NCBI RefSeq assembly: GCF_014646995.1
Contig: NZ_BMOI01000009.1
Location: forward strand, 62,001-126,000
DNA: 64,000 nt
DNA from: Curtobacterium luteum
Lineage (GTDB): Bacteria > Actinomycetota > Actinomycetes > Actinomycetales > Microbacteriaceae
Direction of reading: 5' to 3'
Translations under genes and position numbers: made by a program
Notes under the pieces: generated by a model
Seen by the model: only the letters and a program-made list of their open reading frames with translations
What the model was told of the DNA's origin: nothing
Databases searched by the model: none
Part shown: positions 30,971 to 40,212 of the stretch, piece by piece
Layout of the letters: each line of letters starts with the position of its first letter
Position numbering within the stretch: the first letter of the stretch is position 1

Positions 30971-31277
30971 CCCGGCAGACACCCCGACGGTCGCGGCGGT
31001 CGGACAGTGGCGTCCCGGCTCGATCCGCGCGGGTATGCGGATTGGTGGACAGACCGGTCCATGCTCACGCATCGATGTGTTCTCGTCGCCCGCGCGGTCG
31101 CCTGGCGGACCCCGACCTGGACTGGACGGGCTCGTCGCGTCCCTCCTGAGCCGTGCACGCCCGCCACCGACTGGGGTACGGCTTTCTGCAACGGGGGACA
31201 ACAGTGTCCGTTGGTGGGGAGGAACCGGCGTTCTGCACCGCAGACCGCGGGCGCGCTTCCGCGTGTCGTCCGGGCCG
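30971..31277. other. Intergenic stretch before tadA, no gene seen
   Basis: No ORF here has a credible start, codon pattern or family match. Related Tad loci often carry a CpaE/Ssd-like ATPase gene at this place; I cannot see one or a clear remnant. Confidence 0.5.
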
Positions 31278-31283
31278 TAGCGT
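31278..31283 (+). promoter_or_regulatory. -10 TAGCGT, leaderless promoter of the Tad cluster
   Basis: TAGCGT is followed by 7 nt and the ATG at 31291. Confidence 0.55.
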
Positions 31284-31290
31284 CCCGGCC

Positions 31291-32296
31291 ATGCATCGAC
31301 ACCGTGCCCTCTCCACGTCGCCGTTCCTCCCGGGTGTCGCTCCACCGCGGGCCGAGCGCCCGATCCGCGCGGAGGAGTTCGAGGAACTCGCCGGGCTCGT
31401 GCGGGACGCCTCGGTCACCGACGTGCTGGCGGTGGGCGGTCGCGGGACCTGGATCGATCGCGGGGCCGGCCTCGAACGGGCCGATCCCGTCCTCGACGAG
31501 CGGCGGGCACGCGAACTCGGAGCAGCGCTCGTCGCCCGCGGCGGCCGACACGTCGACGAGACCACCCCGCTGGCCGACGTCCGGCACGACGACGGAGTCC
31601 GGGTGCACGTCGTGCTCGCGCCGGTCGCCGTCACCGGCACCGCGATCTCCGTCCGACTGCCCCGACCCGACCGGCCCACGCTCGCCGGGCTCGACCGGAG
31701 CGGCACCTTCGAGCGCGTCCCGCGGCGGGTCGTCGAGCAGGCCGTGGCCGAGCGCCGCAACGTCTTGGTCAGCGGGGCGACCGGGAGCGGCAAAACGACG
31801 CTGCTCTCGGCCATGCTGGCGGCCGTGCCGCACGACGAGCGGATCGTCACCGTCGAGGACGTCGCCGAACTCCGTGTCGACCACCCGCACGTGGTCGCAC
31901 TCGAGGCGCGGCAGGCGAACGCGGAGGGGCACGGGGGCGATCGACCTCGCTCGGCTGCTCCGGGAGGCGCTCCGGATGCGGCCGGACCGGGTGGTCGTGG
32001 GGGAGTGCCGTGGGTCGGAGGTCCGCGAGCTCGTGTCCGCGCTCAACACCGGGCACGACGGCGGCGCCGGGACGGTCCACGCCAACGGCCTGCAGGACGT
32101 GTCCGCGCGGCTCGAGGCGCTCGGCGCGCTCGCCGGGATGGACCCGGCCGCGCTGGCACGTCAGGCGGTGAGCGCGTTCGACCTCGTGCTGCACGTCGAG
32201 CGTCGGCGCGGTGTGCGCCGGCTGGTCGGCGTCGGACGGCCGGTCCTGCGACCGGACGGGAGGCTCGACCTGCGTCCGGTGGACACCCCGCGGTGA
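31291..32296 (+). pseudogene. tadA: Tad pilus assembly ATPase TadA/CpaF, +1 frameshift
   Basis: The first part encodes a TadA secretion ATPase with Walker A (GATGSGKTTLL) and continues to VVALEARQANAEG. The rest of the protein, from GAIDLARLLREALRMRPDRV through the VVVGECRG Walker B region and the LNTGHDGGAGTVHAN box to the stop at 32296, is in the next frame. One extra base restores continuity, most simply in the G5 run at 31933-31937. The remaining sequence is well conserved, so the lesion is recent, a sequencing error, or a slippage site. The uncorrected frame would run into tadB. Confidence 0.85.
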
Positions 32297-33378
32297 GGCG
32301 CCCTCCCGCTCGACCGCAGGGGTGGGCGGGCGGCGCTGCGCGGTCGGCGGCAGGCGGTGCGCGGTCGGCGGCCGACGGTGCGCGCGCGGCGGCTCACGCT
32401 GCGCGGCGGACGGCCACGGACGGTGCTGCGTCGGGTGCGCGGCGGCTCGACCGTGTCGCGACGCTGGTGGCAGCCGGGTTGCCGCCACCGCGGGCGTGGT
32501 CCCTCGTCGGCGGCCTGCCGGTGACGGACGATCCAGCGTGGCAGGACGTCGCCGTCGTGCTCCGCGTCGCGGAACGGACGGGAGCGCCGTCGGCCGAGGC
32601 GCTGCGAGCCCTCGCGCGGGCTCTCCGACGGTCCGCCGCCTCCGACCGAGCCGTCCGTGTCGCCCTCGCCGGCCCGCGGACGAGCGCACGGGTCGTCCTG
32701 GCGCTGCCCGTCCTCGGGCTCGCGCTCGCATCGACCTGGGGTGCCGGGGCGGTGACGGTGCTCGTAGGTTCCCCGCTCGGCTGGGCGTGCTCGGCGGTGG
32801 CGGCCGGCCTCGTCGCGGTCGGCCGGCGTTGGACCGCACGGCTCGTGCGGGCTGCGACACCCGACGGGCACGTCGCCGGCGTGCTGCTGGACGCGTGGGC
32901 CGTCGCGGTGTCGGGCGGTGGTTCGTGGACGGACGCCGGAGCCGCCGTCGAGGAGGCGTTCGACGCGGTCGCCCGGAGCGCGGTCGGCGCGGGCGCTGCC
33001 GGCAGGGGCGCGGTCGGCAGGGGCGTGGTCGGAAGTGGCGCGGCTGGCGTGGGTGTCGGCGGTGGCGCGGCCTGCCGGGGAGTCGGCGGGTTCCCGGTGC
33101 CAGCGGTGTCCACGGACCGGGCAGAGGTCGAGCGCGCACGTCTGGCCGAGGTGCTCGTGCTCGCGCGACGCGCCGGGGTGCCGGCCGCCGCGCTCCTCCG
33201 CGCCGCAGCCGAGGACGTCCGTGACGACGCTGCCGGTGCGGCCCTCGCCGCGGCCGAGCGCCTCGCAGTCCGGCTCGTGCTGCCGCTCGGGGTCTGCGTG
33301 CTGCCAGCGTTCGTCCTCGTCGGGGTGGTGCCGGTCGTCGTGGGTGTCCTCTCCTCCACCGTGGTGGGCACGCCGTGA
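32293..33378 (+). CDS. tadB: Tad secretion system membrane protein (T2SS F family, TadB/TadC-like)
   Basis: A 361-aa protein with hydrophobic segments near residues 135-185 and at the C-terminus (LPLGVCVLPAFVLVGVVPVV) and two F-domain-like blocks (RVATLVAAGLPPPRAWS; LARRAGVPAAALLRAAAED). It seems to merge the two F-type proteins usually encoded here. A glycine/valine-rich repeat interrupts it at about residues 235-265, and an alanine-rich repeat marks the N-terminus. The GTG overlaps the tadA stop (GTGA). Confidence 0.75.
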   Translation: MRRPPARPQGWAGGAARSAAGGARSAADGARAAAHAARRTATDGAASGARRLDRVATLVAAGLPPPRAWSLVGGLPVTDDPAWQDVAVVLRVAERTGAPSAEALRALARALRRSAASDRAVRVALAGPRTSARVVLALPVLGLALASTWGAGAVTVLVGSPLGWACSAVAAGLVAVGRRWTARLVRAATPDGHVAGVLLDAWAVAVSGGGSWTDAGAAVEEAFDAVARSAVGAGAAGRGAVGRGVVGSGAAGVGVGGGAACRGVGGFPVPAVSTDRAEVERARLAEVLVLARRAGVPAAALLRAAAEDVRDDAAGAALAAAERLAVRLVLPLGVCVLPAFVLVGVVPVVVGVLSSTVVGTP

Positions 33379-33481
33379 TCGATCCACAGTCCGGTGCTGA
33401 CGGCCCAGCGCGGTGGCTCTGACGGCGAGGCTGGGTGCAGGGCCGGAACGACCGGCAAGGGTGACGAGGAAGAGGACCGAG

Positions 33482-33781
33482 ATGACGACGGGACGATGGG
33501 GAGCGACGACCGGGTGCGCTGCACGGTGTGGCGCGACACGGGACCACGGTGCGACGCGCGGCGGCGGGGCTGTCGCGCGGGGCGACGAGCGTGCGAGGGA
33601 GCGCGGTGCTCGTCGTTGGCTCGCGCCGCGCATCGGGGACGAGACAGGATCGGCGACGGCGGAGTACGCGGTGGTGATCCTCGCGGCCGTGGCGTTCGCC
33701 GGCGTGCTCGTCGCGGTGATGCGGTCGGGCGAGGTGCAGACGATCCTGACCGACCTCGTCCGCGGTGCCCTGTCGCTCTGA
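33482..33781 (+). CDS. DUF4244 protein, Flp-type pilin
   Basis: A 99-aa protein with a basic N-terminal part and a single hydrophobic helix starting GSATAEYAVVILAAVAFAGV, the class III (type IVb) prepilin pattern with a glutamate five residues after the glycine. GAGGA lies before the ATG at 33482. It sits in the normal pilin position of the Tad cluster and should be the major pilus subunit, assembled by TadA/TadB. Confidence 0.82.
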   Translation: MTTGRWGATTGCAARCGATRDHGATRGGGAVARGDERARERGARRWLAPRIGDETGSATAEYAVVILAAVAFAGVLVAVMRSGEVQTILTDLVRGALSL

Positions 33782-34094
33782 GCGCGGCGCGGTGACGGTG
33801 GAGTTCGCGGTCGTGCTGCCGGCGGTGGCACTCGTCCTGACGCTGCTCGTGGGTGCGGTGGTCCTGGTCGACCGGCAGGGGGCACTGCAACTCGCCGCTG
33901 CGACGGCCGCGCGCGCGGCCGGTCGCGGGGACACGGTGACGGCGGCTGCGGCGGTCGCAGCGGTCCCGGGCGCGACGGTCGCACAGCGCACGCCACCGGG
34001 CCTCGTCTGCGTCGACCTGACGCGTCCCTGCCCGGGGCTCTTCTCGGGGATCGTGCTCCGCGCCTCCGGGTGCGCGGCTGCGGGCGGGCGGTGA
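33765..34094 (+). CDS. TadE-like pseudopilin
   Basis: A 109-aa protein with the TadE signature RGAVTVEFAVVLPAVALVL near the N-terminus, one membrane helix and a small extracytoplasmic domain with two to three cysteines. The start is a GTG at 33765 that overlaps the pilin gene by 17 bp. TadE proteins are minor pilin-like components of the same apparatus. Confidence 0.8.
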   Translation: MPCRSERGAVTVEFAVVLPAVALVLTLLVGAVVLVDRQGALQLAAATAARAAGRGDTVTAAAAVAAVPGATVAQRTPPGLVCVDLTRPCPGLFSGIVLRASGCAAAGGR

Positions 34095-34591
34095 GCATGG
34101 GGCGGACCACGGACCGTGGGTCGGTCACGGTGCTGCTCGCCGTCGTCCTCGGCGTCGGGGTCGCCGTCGCCGCGGCCGGGATCGCTGCCGCTGCCCAGCG
34201 CGTGGTCACGGTCCGCGCGCAGGCGGCCGCCGACGCCGGCGCGCTCGCAGCGGCAGCCGCGCTGGTCGGTGCGCTCGACGGCGCACCCTGCACCCGCGCC
34301 GACGCCGTCGTGCGCGCCGGTGGGGCCACGCCGACGACGTGTTCGACCTCGCTCGCCACGGCCCGGGTGACGGTCACCGTCGGTGCCGGTGCGTTCGCCG
34401 TGAGCGCAGTCGCCGTCGCGGGACCACCGAGCGGTGTACGCGGCCGCTGTGTGTATGGTGTGCACGTCGGCCCCCGGTCACCGGTGTCCCGGTCGACCCG
34501 GACGGCGAGTCACTCCGGCGACGTCGCAGGTCCAGGGCCGACGAGCACCATCGATCAAGGAGACACGTGCCAGACACGAAGAAGCTCGTGA
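34091..34591 (+). CDS. Rv3654c-type TadE-like secretion protein
   Basis: A 166-aa protein whose first 110 residues hold RGSVTVLLAVVLGVGVAVAA, a membrane helix, and RAQAAADAGALAAAAALV, as in the Rv3654c/TadE-like family. I choose the GTG at 34091, which overlaps the previous stop; an ATG at 34097 is an alternative. The last 45 residues look random and overlap the topA promoter and first codons, so this tail may not be conserved. Confidence 0.7.
   Translation: MSMGRTTDRGSVTVLLAVVLGVGVAVAAAGIAAAAQRVVTVRAQAAADAGALAAAAALVGALDGAPCTRADAVVRAGGATPTTCSTSLATARVTVTVGAGAFAVSAVAVAGPPSGVRGRCVYGVHVGPRSPVSRSTRTASHSGDVAGPGPTSTIDQGDTCQTRRSS
34454..34459 (+). promoter_or_regulatory. Possible -10 TATGGT for topA
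   Basis: TATGGT lies in the non-conserved end of the preceding gene and would give a leader of about 100 nt with AAGGAGA before the topA start. Confidence 0.35.
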
Positions 34592-37335
34592 TCGTCGAGA
34601 GCCCCGCGAAGGCCAAGACGATCGCGCAATACCTCGGTGACGGATACGAGGTCCAGGCGTCAGTCGGCCACATCCGTGACCTCATCGAGCCCAAGAACCT
34701 CCCCGCGGAGCTCAAGAAGGGCCCGATGGGCAAGTTCTCCGTGGACGTCGACAACGGCTTCGAGCCGTACTACGTGGTCTCCGACGCGAAGAAGAAGACC
34801 GTCTCCGAGCTCAAGCGGGCGCTGAAGGACGCCGACGAGCTCTACCTCGCCACTGATGAGGACCGTGAGGGCGAGGCCATCGCGTGGCACCTGCTCCAGG
34901 TGCTGAAGCCGAAGGTGCCGGTCAAGCGCATGGTGTTCCACGAGATCACCAAGGAGGCGATCCAGCGCGCGCAGGAGGCCACCCGCGAACTCGACACCGC
35001 GCTGGTCGACGCCCAGGAGACCCGCCGCATCCTCGACCGCCTCTACGGCTACGAGGTCTCGCCGGTGCTGTGGCGCAAGGTCGGCCCGGGGCTGTCCGCC
35101 GGTCGCGTGCAGTCCGCCGCGACCCGGCTCGTGGTCGACCGCGAGCGCGAGCGCCTGGCGTTCGTCTCCGCCAACTACTGGGACCTCACCGCACGGTTCG
35201 AGAAGGCCGGGGACACGGCGTTCACCGCCAAGCTCGCCCGTGTCCAGGGCACCCGCGTCGCTTCGGGGCGTGACTTCGACGACCGCGGTGCGATCTCCGG
35301 CGACGTCGTCCGCCTCGACGAGGCGTCGGCCGCCGCGCTGACGACCGTGCTCGAGCGCGCCGGTGACGCGGTCGTCCGCTCGGTCGACTCGAAGCCGTAC
35401 ACGCGCCGCCCGGCCGCGCCGTTCACGACGTCGACCCTGCAGCAGGAGGCCGCGCGCAAGCTCCGCTTCTCCGCGCGCCAGACGATGAGCGTCGCGCAGT
35501 CGCTGTACGAGAACGGCCACATCACCTACATGCGGACCGACTCGTCGTCGCTCTCGCAGCAGGCCGTGACCGCTGCCCGCAAGCAGGCCGCCGAACTGTA
35601 CGGAGCCGACAGCGTGCCGGACAAGCCGCGCAGCTACGCCGGCAAGAGCAAGAACGCCCAGGAGGCGCACGAGGCGATCCGTCCCGCTGGTGACACCTTC
35701 CGCACGCCGTCGCAGATGGAGAAGGTCCTCCGCGGCAACGACCTGCGGCTCTACGGCCTCATCTGGAAGCGCACCGTCGCCTCGCAGATGGCGGACGCCA
35801 AGGGATCGACGGCCTCCGTGGTGCTCGGCATCTCCTCGTCCGAGGCCGTCGAGGGGCTGGCCTCGACGGCGAACGGCACCGACGCGGAGTTCACCGCGTC
35901 CGGCACCGTCATCACCTTCCGCGGCTTCCTCAACGCGTACGAGGAAGGTCGCGACGAGGAACGCCACGAGGCGAAGTCGGACGGCGACGACGCCAAGCTC
36001 CCGCAGATGGCCGAGGGCGACGAACTCGCCGTGTCGGACGTCGAGGCGAAGGGCCACGACACGTCGGCGCCCCCGCGCTACACCGAGGCGAGCCTCGTGA
36101 AGACGCTGGAGGAGCTCGGGATCGGCCGCCCCTCGACCTACGCCGCGATCATCTCGACGATCATCGACCGCGGGTACGTCACGCAGCGGGGGAGCGCCCT
36201 CGTGCCGAACTGGATCGCGTTCAGCGTGGTCCGGCTCCTCGAGGACTACTTCGGCGACCTCGTGCAGTACGACTTCACGGCCTCCATGGAGGACGACCTC
36301 GACCGCATCGCGAGCGGCGACGAGGACCGCGTCGACTGGCTCAAGGGGTTCTACTTCGGCGGCGGTGACAAGCGCGGCCTCCGGACCGTCATCGACAACC
36401 TCGGCGAGATCGACGCGCGCGACATCAACTCGGTGGAACTCGCTCCCGGCCTCACGCTGCGCATCGGCCGCTACGGCCCGTACATCGAGGTGCCGAGCGA
36501 CGACCCGGAGAAGCCCCGCCGGGTCAACGTCCCCGAGGACCTCGCCCCCGACGAGCTGACGACGGACAAGGCCCGCGAACTCGTCGAGGCGCCTGTCGTC
36601 GGCGACCGCGTGGTCGGGATCAACCCGGAGACCGGCAAGGAGGTCCTCGCGAAGGACGGTCGCTTCGGTCCGTACGTCACCGAGCGCACGCCCGAGCCGG
36701 AACCCACGGTCGACCCGGCCACGGGCGAGGTCACCGAGGCCGCCCCCGCCGCTGCCGAGACCGGCACGACGACCACCGCGAAGAAGACCACGACCAAGAA
36801 GGCCACGACGAAGAAGGCCGCGGCGCCCAAGGAGCGCACCGCGTCCCTCTTCAAGTCGATGGACCCGCAGACGGTCGACCTCGAGACGGCCCTCAAGCTG
36901 CTCGACCTGCCCCGCACCGTCGGCAAGGACCCGGAGTCGGGCGAGGACATCACCGCGCAGAACGGTCGCTACGGCCCGTACCTCAAGAAGGGCACCGACA
37001 CCCGGACGCTGCCGAGCGAGGACGCCATCTTCGACGTCGACCTCGCCGGGGCGCTGGAGTTGTTCGCGCAGCCCAAGTACGGCGCCAAGCGCTCCGCGAC
37101 CGCCGCGCTCAAGGAGTTCGATGCCGACCCCGTGTCCGGCAAGCCGATCAAGGTGAAGGACGGCCGCTTCGGTCCGTACGTCACCGACGGTGAGACGAAC
37201 GCCACGATCCCGCGCGGCGAGGACGTCGAGGACGTCGACTTCGAGCGGGCGAAGCAGCTGCTCGCGGACAAGCGCGCCAAGGGACCGGTGAAGAAGAAGG
37301 CGCCGGCCCGTCGGACCGCGGCCAAGAAGAAGTGA
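34567..37335 (+). CDS. topA: DNA topoisomerase I
   Basis: A 922-aa type IA topoisomerase relaxing negative supercoils. A Toprim domain begins LVIVESPAKAKTIAQYLG; the active-site tyrosine is in ITYMRTDSSSLS at about residue 321. Instead of zinc fingers the C-terminus has actinobacterial repeats with GRFGPYV/GRYGPYL cores, separated by lysine-rich linkers, and a KKK tail. The GTG at 34567 follows AAGGAGA at a good distance. tmk overlaps its stop. Confidence 0.95.
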   Translation: MPDTKKLVIVESPAKAKTIAQYLGDGYEVQASVGHIRDLIEPKNLPAELKKGPMGKFSVDVDNGFEPYYVVSDAKKKTVSELKRALKDADELYLATDEDREGEAIAWHLLQVLKPKVPVKRMVFHEITKEAIQRAQEATRELDTALVDAQETRRILDRLYGYEVSPVLWRKVGPGLSAGRVQSAATRLVVDRERERLAFVSANYWDLTARFEKAGDTAFTAKLARVQGTRVASGRDFDDRGAISGDVVRLDEASAAALTTVLERAGDAVVRSVDSKPYTRRPAAPFTTSTLQQEAARKLRFSARQTMSVAQSLYENGHITYMRTDSSSLSQQAVTAARKQAAELYGADSVPDKPRSYAGKSKNAQEAHEAIRPAGDTFRTPSQMEKVLRGNDLRLYGLIWKRTVASQMADAKGSTASVVLGISSSEAVEGLASTANGTDAEFTASGTVITFRGFLNAYEEGRDEERHEAKSDGDDAKLPQMAEGDELAVSDVEAKGHDTSAPPRYTEASLVKTLEELGIGRPSTYAAIISTIIDRGYVTQRGSALVPNWIAFSVVRLLEDYFGDLVQYDFTASMEDDLDRIASGDEDRVDWLKGFYFGGGDKRGLRTVIDNLGEIDARDINSVELAPGLTLRIGRYGPYIEVPSDDPEKPRRVNVPEDLAPDELTTDKARELVEAPVVGDRVVGINPETGKEVLAKDGRFGPYVTERTPEPEPTVDPATGEVTEAAPAAAETGTTTTAKKTTTKKATTKKAAAPKERTASLFKSMDPQTVDLETALKLLDLPRTVGKDPESGEDITAQNGRYGPYLKKGTDTRTLPSEDAIFDVDLAGALELFAQPKYGAKRSATAALKEFDADPVSGKPIKVKDGRFGPYVTDGETNATIPRGEDVEDVDFERAKQLLADKRAKGPVKKKAPARRTAAKKK

Positions 37336-37967
37336 CCGGACGGTTCATCACCCTCGAGGGCGGCGACGGCGCGGGCAAGACCACCCAGGCCGAGCGCCTC
37401 TCGGCGTGGCTGGGGGAGCACGGGCGGACCGTCGTGCGGACCCGCGAGCCGGGCGGCACCGACCTCGGCGTCCGCATCCGCGAGATCGTCCTGCACGAAC
37501 GCGGACACGTCGCGCCGCGGGCCGAGGCGCTCCTGTACGCGGCCGACCGGGCGCACCACGTCGAGACCGTCGTCCGTCCGGCCGTCGCTCGCGGTGACGT
37601 CGTCCTGCAGGACCGCTACATCGACTCGTCGGTGGCGTACCAGGGTGTGGCGCGTGGCCTCGGTGCCGACGACGTCCGTGCGGTGTCGGACTGGGCGACG
37701 GGCGGGCTCGTCCCCGACCTGACCGTCCTGCTCGACCTCGACGTCCTGGTCGGACGGGCACGGGTCGCTGCGGCCCGCGGGGACACGTTCGACCGGCTGG
37801 AGTCCGAGGCAGCCGCGTTCCACGAGTCGGTGCGGCGGGCGTTCCTCGACATGGCCGCCGCGGAGCCCGAGCGTTTCCTCGTCGTCGATGCTTCGATGCC
37901 CGCGGACGTCGTCCAGCAGGCCGTCCGTGCAGCGGTCGGCCCCCTCGTCGGGATCGACCAGGCATGA
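37332..37967 (+). CDS. tmk: Thymidylate kinase
   Basis: A 211-aa dTMP kinase. The P-loop EGGDGAGKTT is at residues 9-18, the DR(E/Y)-type motif appears in QDRYIDSSVAYQG, and a lid region follows. The GTG overlaps the topA TGA (GTGA). The order topA-tmk-holB is conserved in actinobacteria. With tdk it provides both kinase steps from thymidine to dTDP. Confidence 0.95.
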   Translation: MTGRFITLEGGDGAGKTTQAERLSAWLGEHGRTVVRTREPGGTDLGVRIREIVLHERGHVAPRAEALLYAADRAHHVETVVRPAVARGDVVLQDRYIDSSVAYQGVARGLGADDVRAVSDWATGGLVPDLTVLLDLDVLVGRARVAAARGDTFDRLESEAAAFHESVRRAFLDMAAAEPERFLVVDASMPADVVQQAVRAAVGPLVGIDQA

Positions 37968-37992
37968 CGGTGGTCGCTGCGAGGATGTCCGC

Positions 37993-39135
37993 ATGAGCGT
38001 GTGGGACGGCCTGACGGGGCAGGAGGAAGCCGTCGCGGCGCTGCGTCGCGCGGCCGAGTCGCCCGAGGGCACCGGGGGCATGACCCACTCGTGGCTCATC
38101 ACCGGGCCGCCCGGGTCCGGCCGGTCCAACGTCGCCTCGGCCTTCGCCGCGGCGCTCGTCGGCGACGGTCCGGACGACGACCACACCCTGCGCCAGATCA
38201 CGGCGAAGACCCACCCGGACGTCTCGGTCCTGACCACCCAGCGCGTCATCATCACCATCGACGAGATCCGGCAGCTCGTGACGTCGTCGTACTACTCGCC
38301 GTCGGTCGGCCGCTACCGCGTCGTGATCATCGAGGACGCCGACCGCATGACGGAGCGCACCTCGAACCTGCTCCTCAAGGCGCTCGAGGAACCGCCGGAG
38401 CGCACCGTGTGGATCCTCTGCGCCCCGAGCGAGGCCGACCTGCTGCCGACGATCCGCTCGCGCGTCCGGTCCGTCCGGCTCCGGGTGCCCGGCGTCGAGT
38501 CCGTCGCGGACCTCCTGGTCGCCCGCACCGGGGTCGACCGTCCGCTCGCGATGGACGCGGCCCGGCAAGCCCAGAGCCACATCGGGATGGCCCAGCGGCT
38601 GGCGACGAGCGCGGACGCCCGCGATCGTCGACGGCGCACCCTGATGACCGTGCTCGGCGTGCGGAGCGTCGCCGACGCGGTGACTGCGGCCGCCGACCTC
38701 CTCGCCGTCGCGGACGAGGACGCCAAGGCCATCACGCAGGAACGCGACGGCGAAGAGCGCGACGCAGCCCTGCGGTCGCTCGGGGTCGAGCCCGGGGGCA
38801 CGATCCCGCCGGCCTTGCGGTCGCAGTTGCGCGCGCTCGAGGACGACCAGAAGCGCCGAGCGACGCGGAGCCTCCGTGACGGCCTCGACCGCATCCTGGT
38901 GGACGTGTCGTCGTTGTACCGCGACCTCCTCCTGCTCGGCCTCGGGGCACCGGCCGAGCCCGTCAACCTGTCGATGCGCGACGAGCTCGAACGGGAGCTG
39001 CCGAGCGTGCCGCCGGCCGCTGCGCTCGAGGTCCTCGACGCGGTCACGACGGCACGGACCCGGATCGCCGCGAACGTCGCCGCGCTCCTCGCGCTCGAGG
39101 CCCTGCTCGTGACGATCGCGCGCGCGGTCCGCTGA
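37993..39135 (+). CDS. holB: DNA polymerase III subunit delta'
   Basis: A 380-aa clamp-loader subunit. It has a P-loop-like GPPGSGRSNVA, the IIEDADRMTERTSNLLLKALEEP segment and an SRV arginine-finger region (TIRSRVRSVRL). I see no zinc-binding cysteine cluster. The ATG at 37993 lies 6 nt after GAGGAT, a near-consensus -10, so it may be leaderless; it is only 25 bp beyond tmk. Confidence 0.92.
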   Translation: MSVWDGLTGQEEAVAALRRAAESPEGTGGMTHSWLITGPPGSGRSNVASAFAAALVGDGPDDDHTLRQITAKTHPDVSVLTTQRVIITIDEIRQLVTSSYYSPSVGRYRVVIIEDADRMTERTSNLLLKALEEPPERTVWILCAPSEADLLPTIRSRVRSVRLRVPGVESVADLLVARTGVDRPLAMDAARQAQSHIGMAQRLATSADARDRRRRTLMTVLGVRSVADAVTAAADLLAVADEDAKAITQERDGEERDAALRSLGVEPGGTIPPALRSQLRALEDDQKRRATRSLRDGLDRILVDVSSLYRDLLLLGLGAPAEPVNLSMRDELERELPSVPPAAALEVLDAVTTARTRIAANVAALLALEALLVTIARAVR

Positions 39136-39141
39136 CCCAGC

Positions 39142-39233
39142 CGCGCGGGACCCGGCCCGACCGTCGCGCGGGACCCGGCCCGACCGCCGCGCGGGACCCG
39201 GCCCGACCGCCGCGCGGGACCCGGCCCGACCGC
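39142..39233. repeat. Four tandem copies of a 23-bp unit
   Basis: CGCGCGGGACCCGGCCCGAC plus three bases is repeated at 39142, 39165, 39188 and 39211 with a single T/C difference. Two longer units with CTCGTGGCACAAGGAACG follow at 39234-39340. The whole holB-TetR gap (about 300 bp) is made of this material and no gene is seen in it. Confidence 0.9.
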
Positions 39234-39443
39234 CTCGTGGCACAAGGAACGCCCAGCGCGACCCGGCCCGACCGCCTCGTGGCACAAGGAACGACCGCCG
39301 AGCGCGACCCGGCCCGACCGCCGAGCGCGATCCGCCCCACGACCCCGACCCGCGCCTCCCGTCCGCCCGTCCCGAAGACGCCAGGAGACGCGCCTGACGC
39401 AACCCACAGCCTCCCGTCCGACCGCGCGTGGGAGAATCGCGGC

Positions 39444-40067
39444 ATGTCCGACGCAGCCCCCGGCCTGCGCGAGCGGAAGCGCCTCGCCACCCGACTCGCG
39501 ATCCAGCAGGCCGCCCTGCGCATCGCCGTCGAGGACGGCCTCGCCGCCGTGACCGTGGACGAGATCTCCCGCCGCGCCGACGTCTCACCGCGCACGTTCT
39601 TCAACTACTTCCCGAGCAAGGAGCAGGCGCTCCTCGGCGACGACCCGACCCTGCCGGACGACGCGACGCTCGCCGAGTTCGTGGCGGGCGGCCCGTCCGG
39701 CGACCTCCTGCGCGACCTCGGGAGCCTCCTGGTGCACTCGACGCAGGCCCTGATCGACGAGCGCGGCCTCATCGCCGAGCGGCAGGAGGTCCTGCGGGAG
39801 AACCCGGAGCTCTTCTCGCGGCGCATGGCGTCGATGAAGGAGTTCCAGCACGAGATCGAGTCGGCCGTGTCCCGGCGGCTCGAGGACGGCGAGCCGGACC
39901 CCGACGCGCGCCGGCGACAGGCGCGGCTGGCCTCGATCGTCGCGCTCGGGGCGCTGCGGCACGCGTGGTGGGAGTGGTCCGAGCAGGGCGGCGACGTGCA
40001 CCTGGTCGACGAGCTCGAGCGCTCCTTCGCGGACCTCGGCGTGCTGGTTTCGCGTTCGCTCGTCTGA
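39444..40067 (+). CDS. TetR/AcrR family transcriptional regulator
   Basis: A 207-aa regulator with the HTH at about residues 33-53 (VTVDEISRRADVSPRTFFNY) and an alpha-helical C-terminal domain. The ATG at 39444 lies 6 nt after GAGAAT, a near-consensus -10. It has no adjacent transporter or enzyme gene on either side, so its target is not evident. tRNA-Thr follows. Confidence 0.85.
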   Translation: MSDAAPGLRERKRLATRLAIQQAALRIAVEDGLAAVTVDEISRRADVSPRTFFNYFPSKEQALLGDDPTLPDDATLAEFVAGGPSGDLLRDLGSLLVHSTQALIDERGLIAERQEVLRENPELFSRRMASMKEFQHEIESAVSRRLEDGEPDPDARRRQARLASIVALGALRHAWWEWSEQGGDVHLVDELERSFADLGVLVSRSLV

Positions 40068-40072
40068 ACCTG

Positions 40073-40078
40073 TATAGT
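40073..40078 (+). promoter_or_regulatory. -10 TATAGT of tRNA-Thr
   Basis: TATAGT is a strong -10 match immediately after the TetR stop. Two near-identical GCTCCGGCAACGG repeats (40092-40128) lie between it and the tRNA. Confidence 0.5.
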
Positions 40079-40134
40079 CATTGCTCGTGCCGCTCCGGCA
40101 ACGGAGCGTGCGACGCTCCGGCAACGGGGCGTCC

Positions 40135-40210
40135 GCCGCCTTAGCTCAGTCGGTAGAGCGATTCACTCGTAATGAATAGGTCGTCGGTTCGATTCCGACA
40201 GGCGGCTCCA
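40135..40210 (+). tRNA. tRNA-Thr(CGT), CCA encoded
   Basis: A 76-nt gene with acceptor GCCGCCT/AGGCGGC, D-arm TAGCTCAGTCGGTAGAGC, anticodon loop CTCGTAA (anticodon CGT), T-arm GTCGGTTCGATTCCGAC and 3' TCCA. It decodes ACG. Confidence 0.95.
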
Positions 40211-40212
40211 CG

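Noticed and set aside
31153..33378. A single 741-aa TadA-TadB fusion protein
   Set aside because: The middle third is out-of-frame TadA sequence; the true TadA C-terminus is intact in the next frame and tadB has its own GTGA start.
40087..40210. tRNA-Thr as an integration site of a mobile element
   Set aside because: No integrase, no repeated tRNA 3' end and no foreign-looking genes follow; the neighbours are ordinary chromosomal genes.
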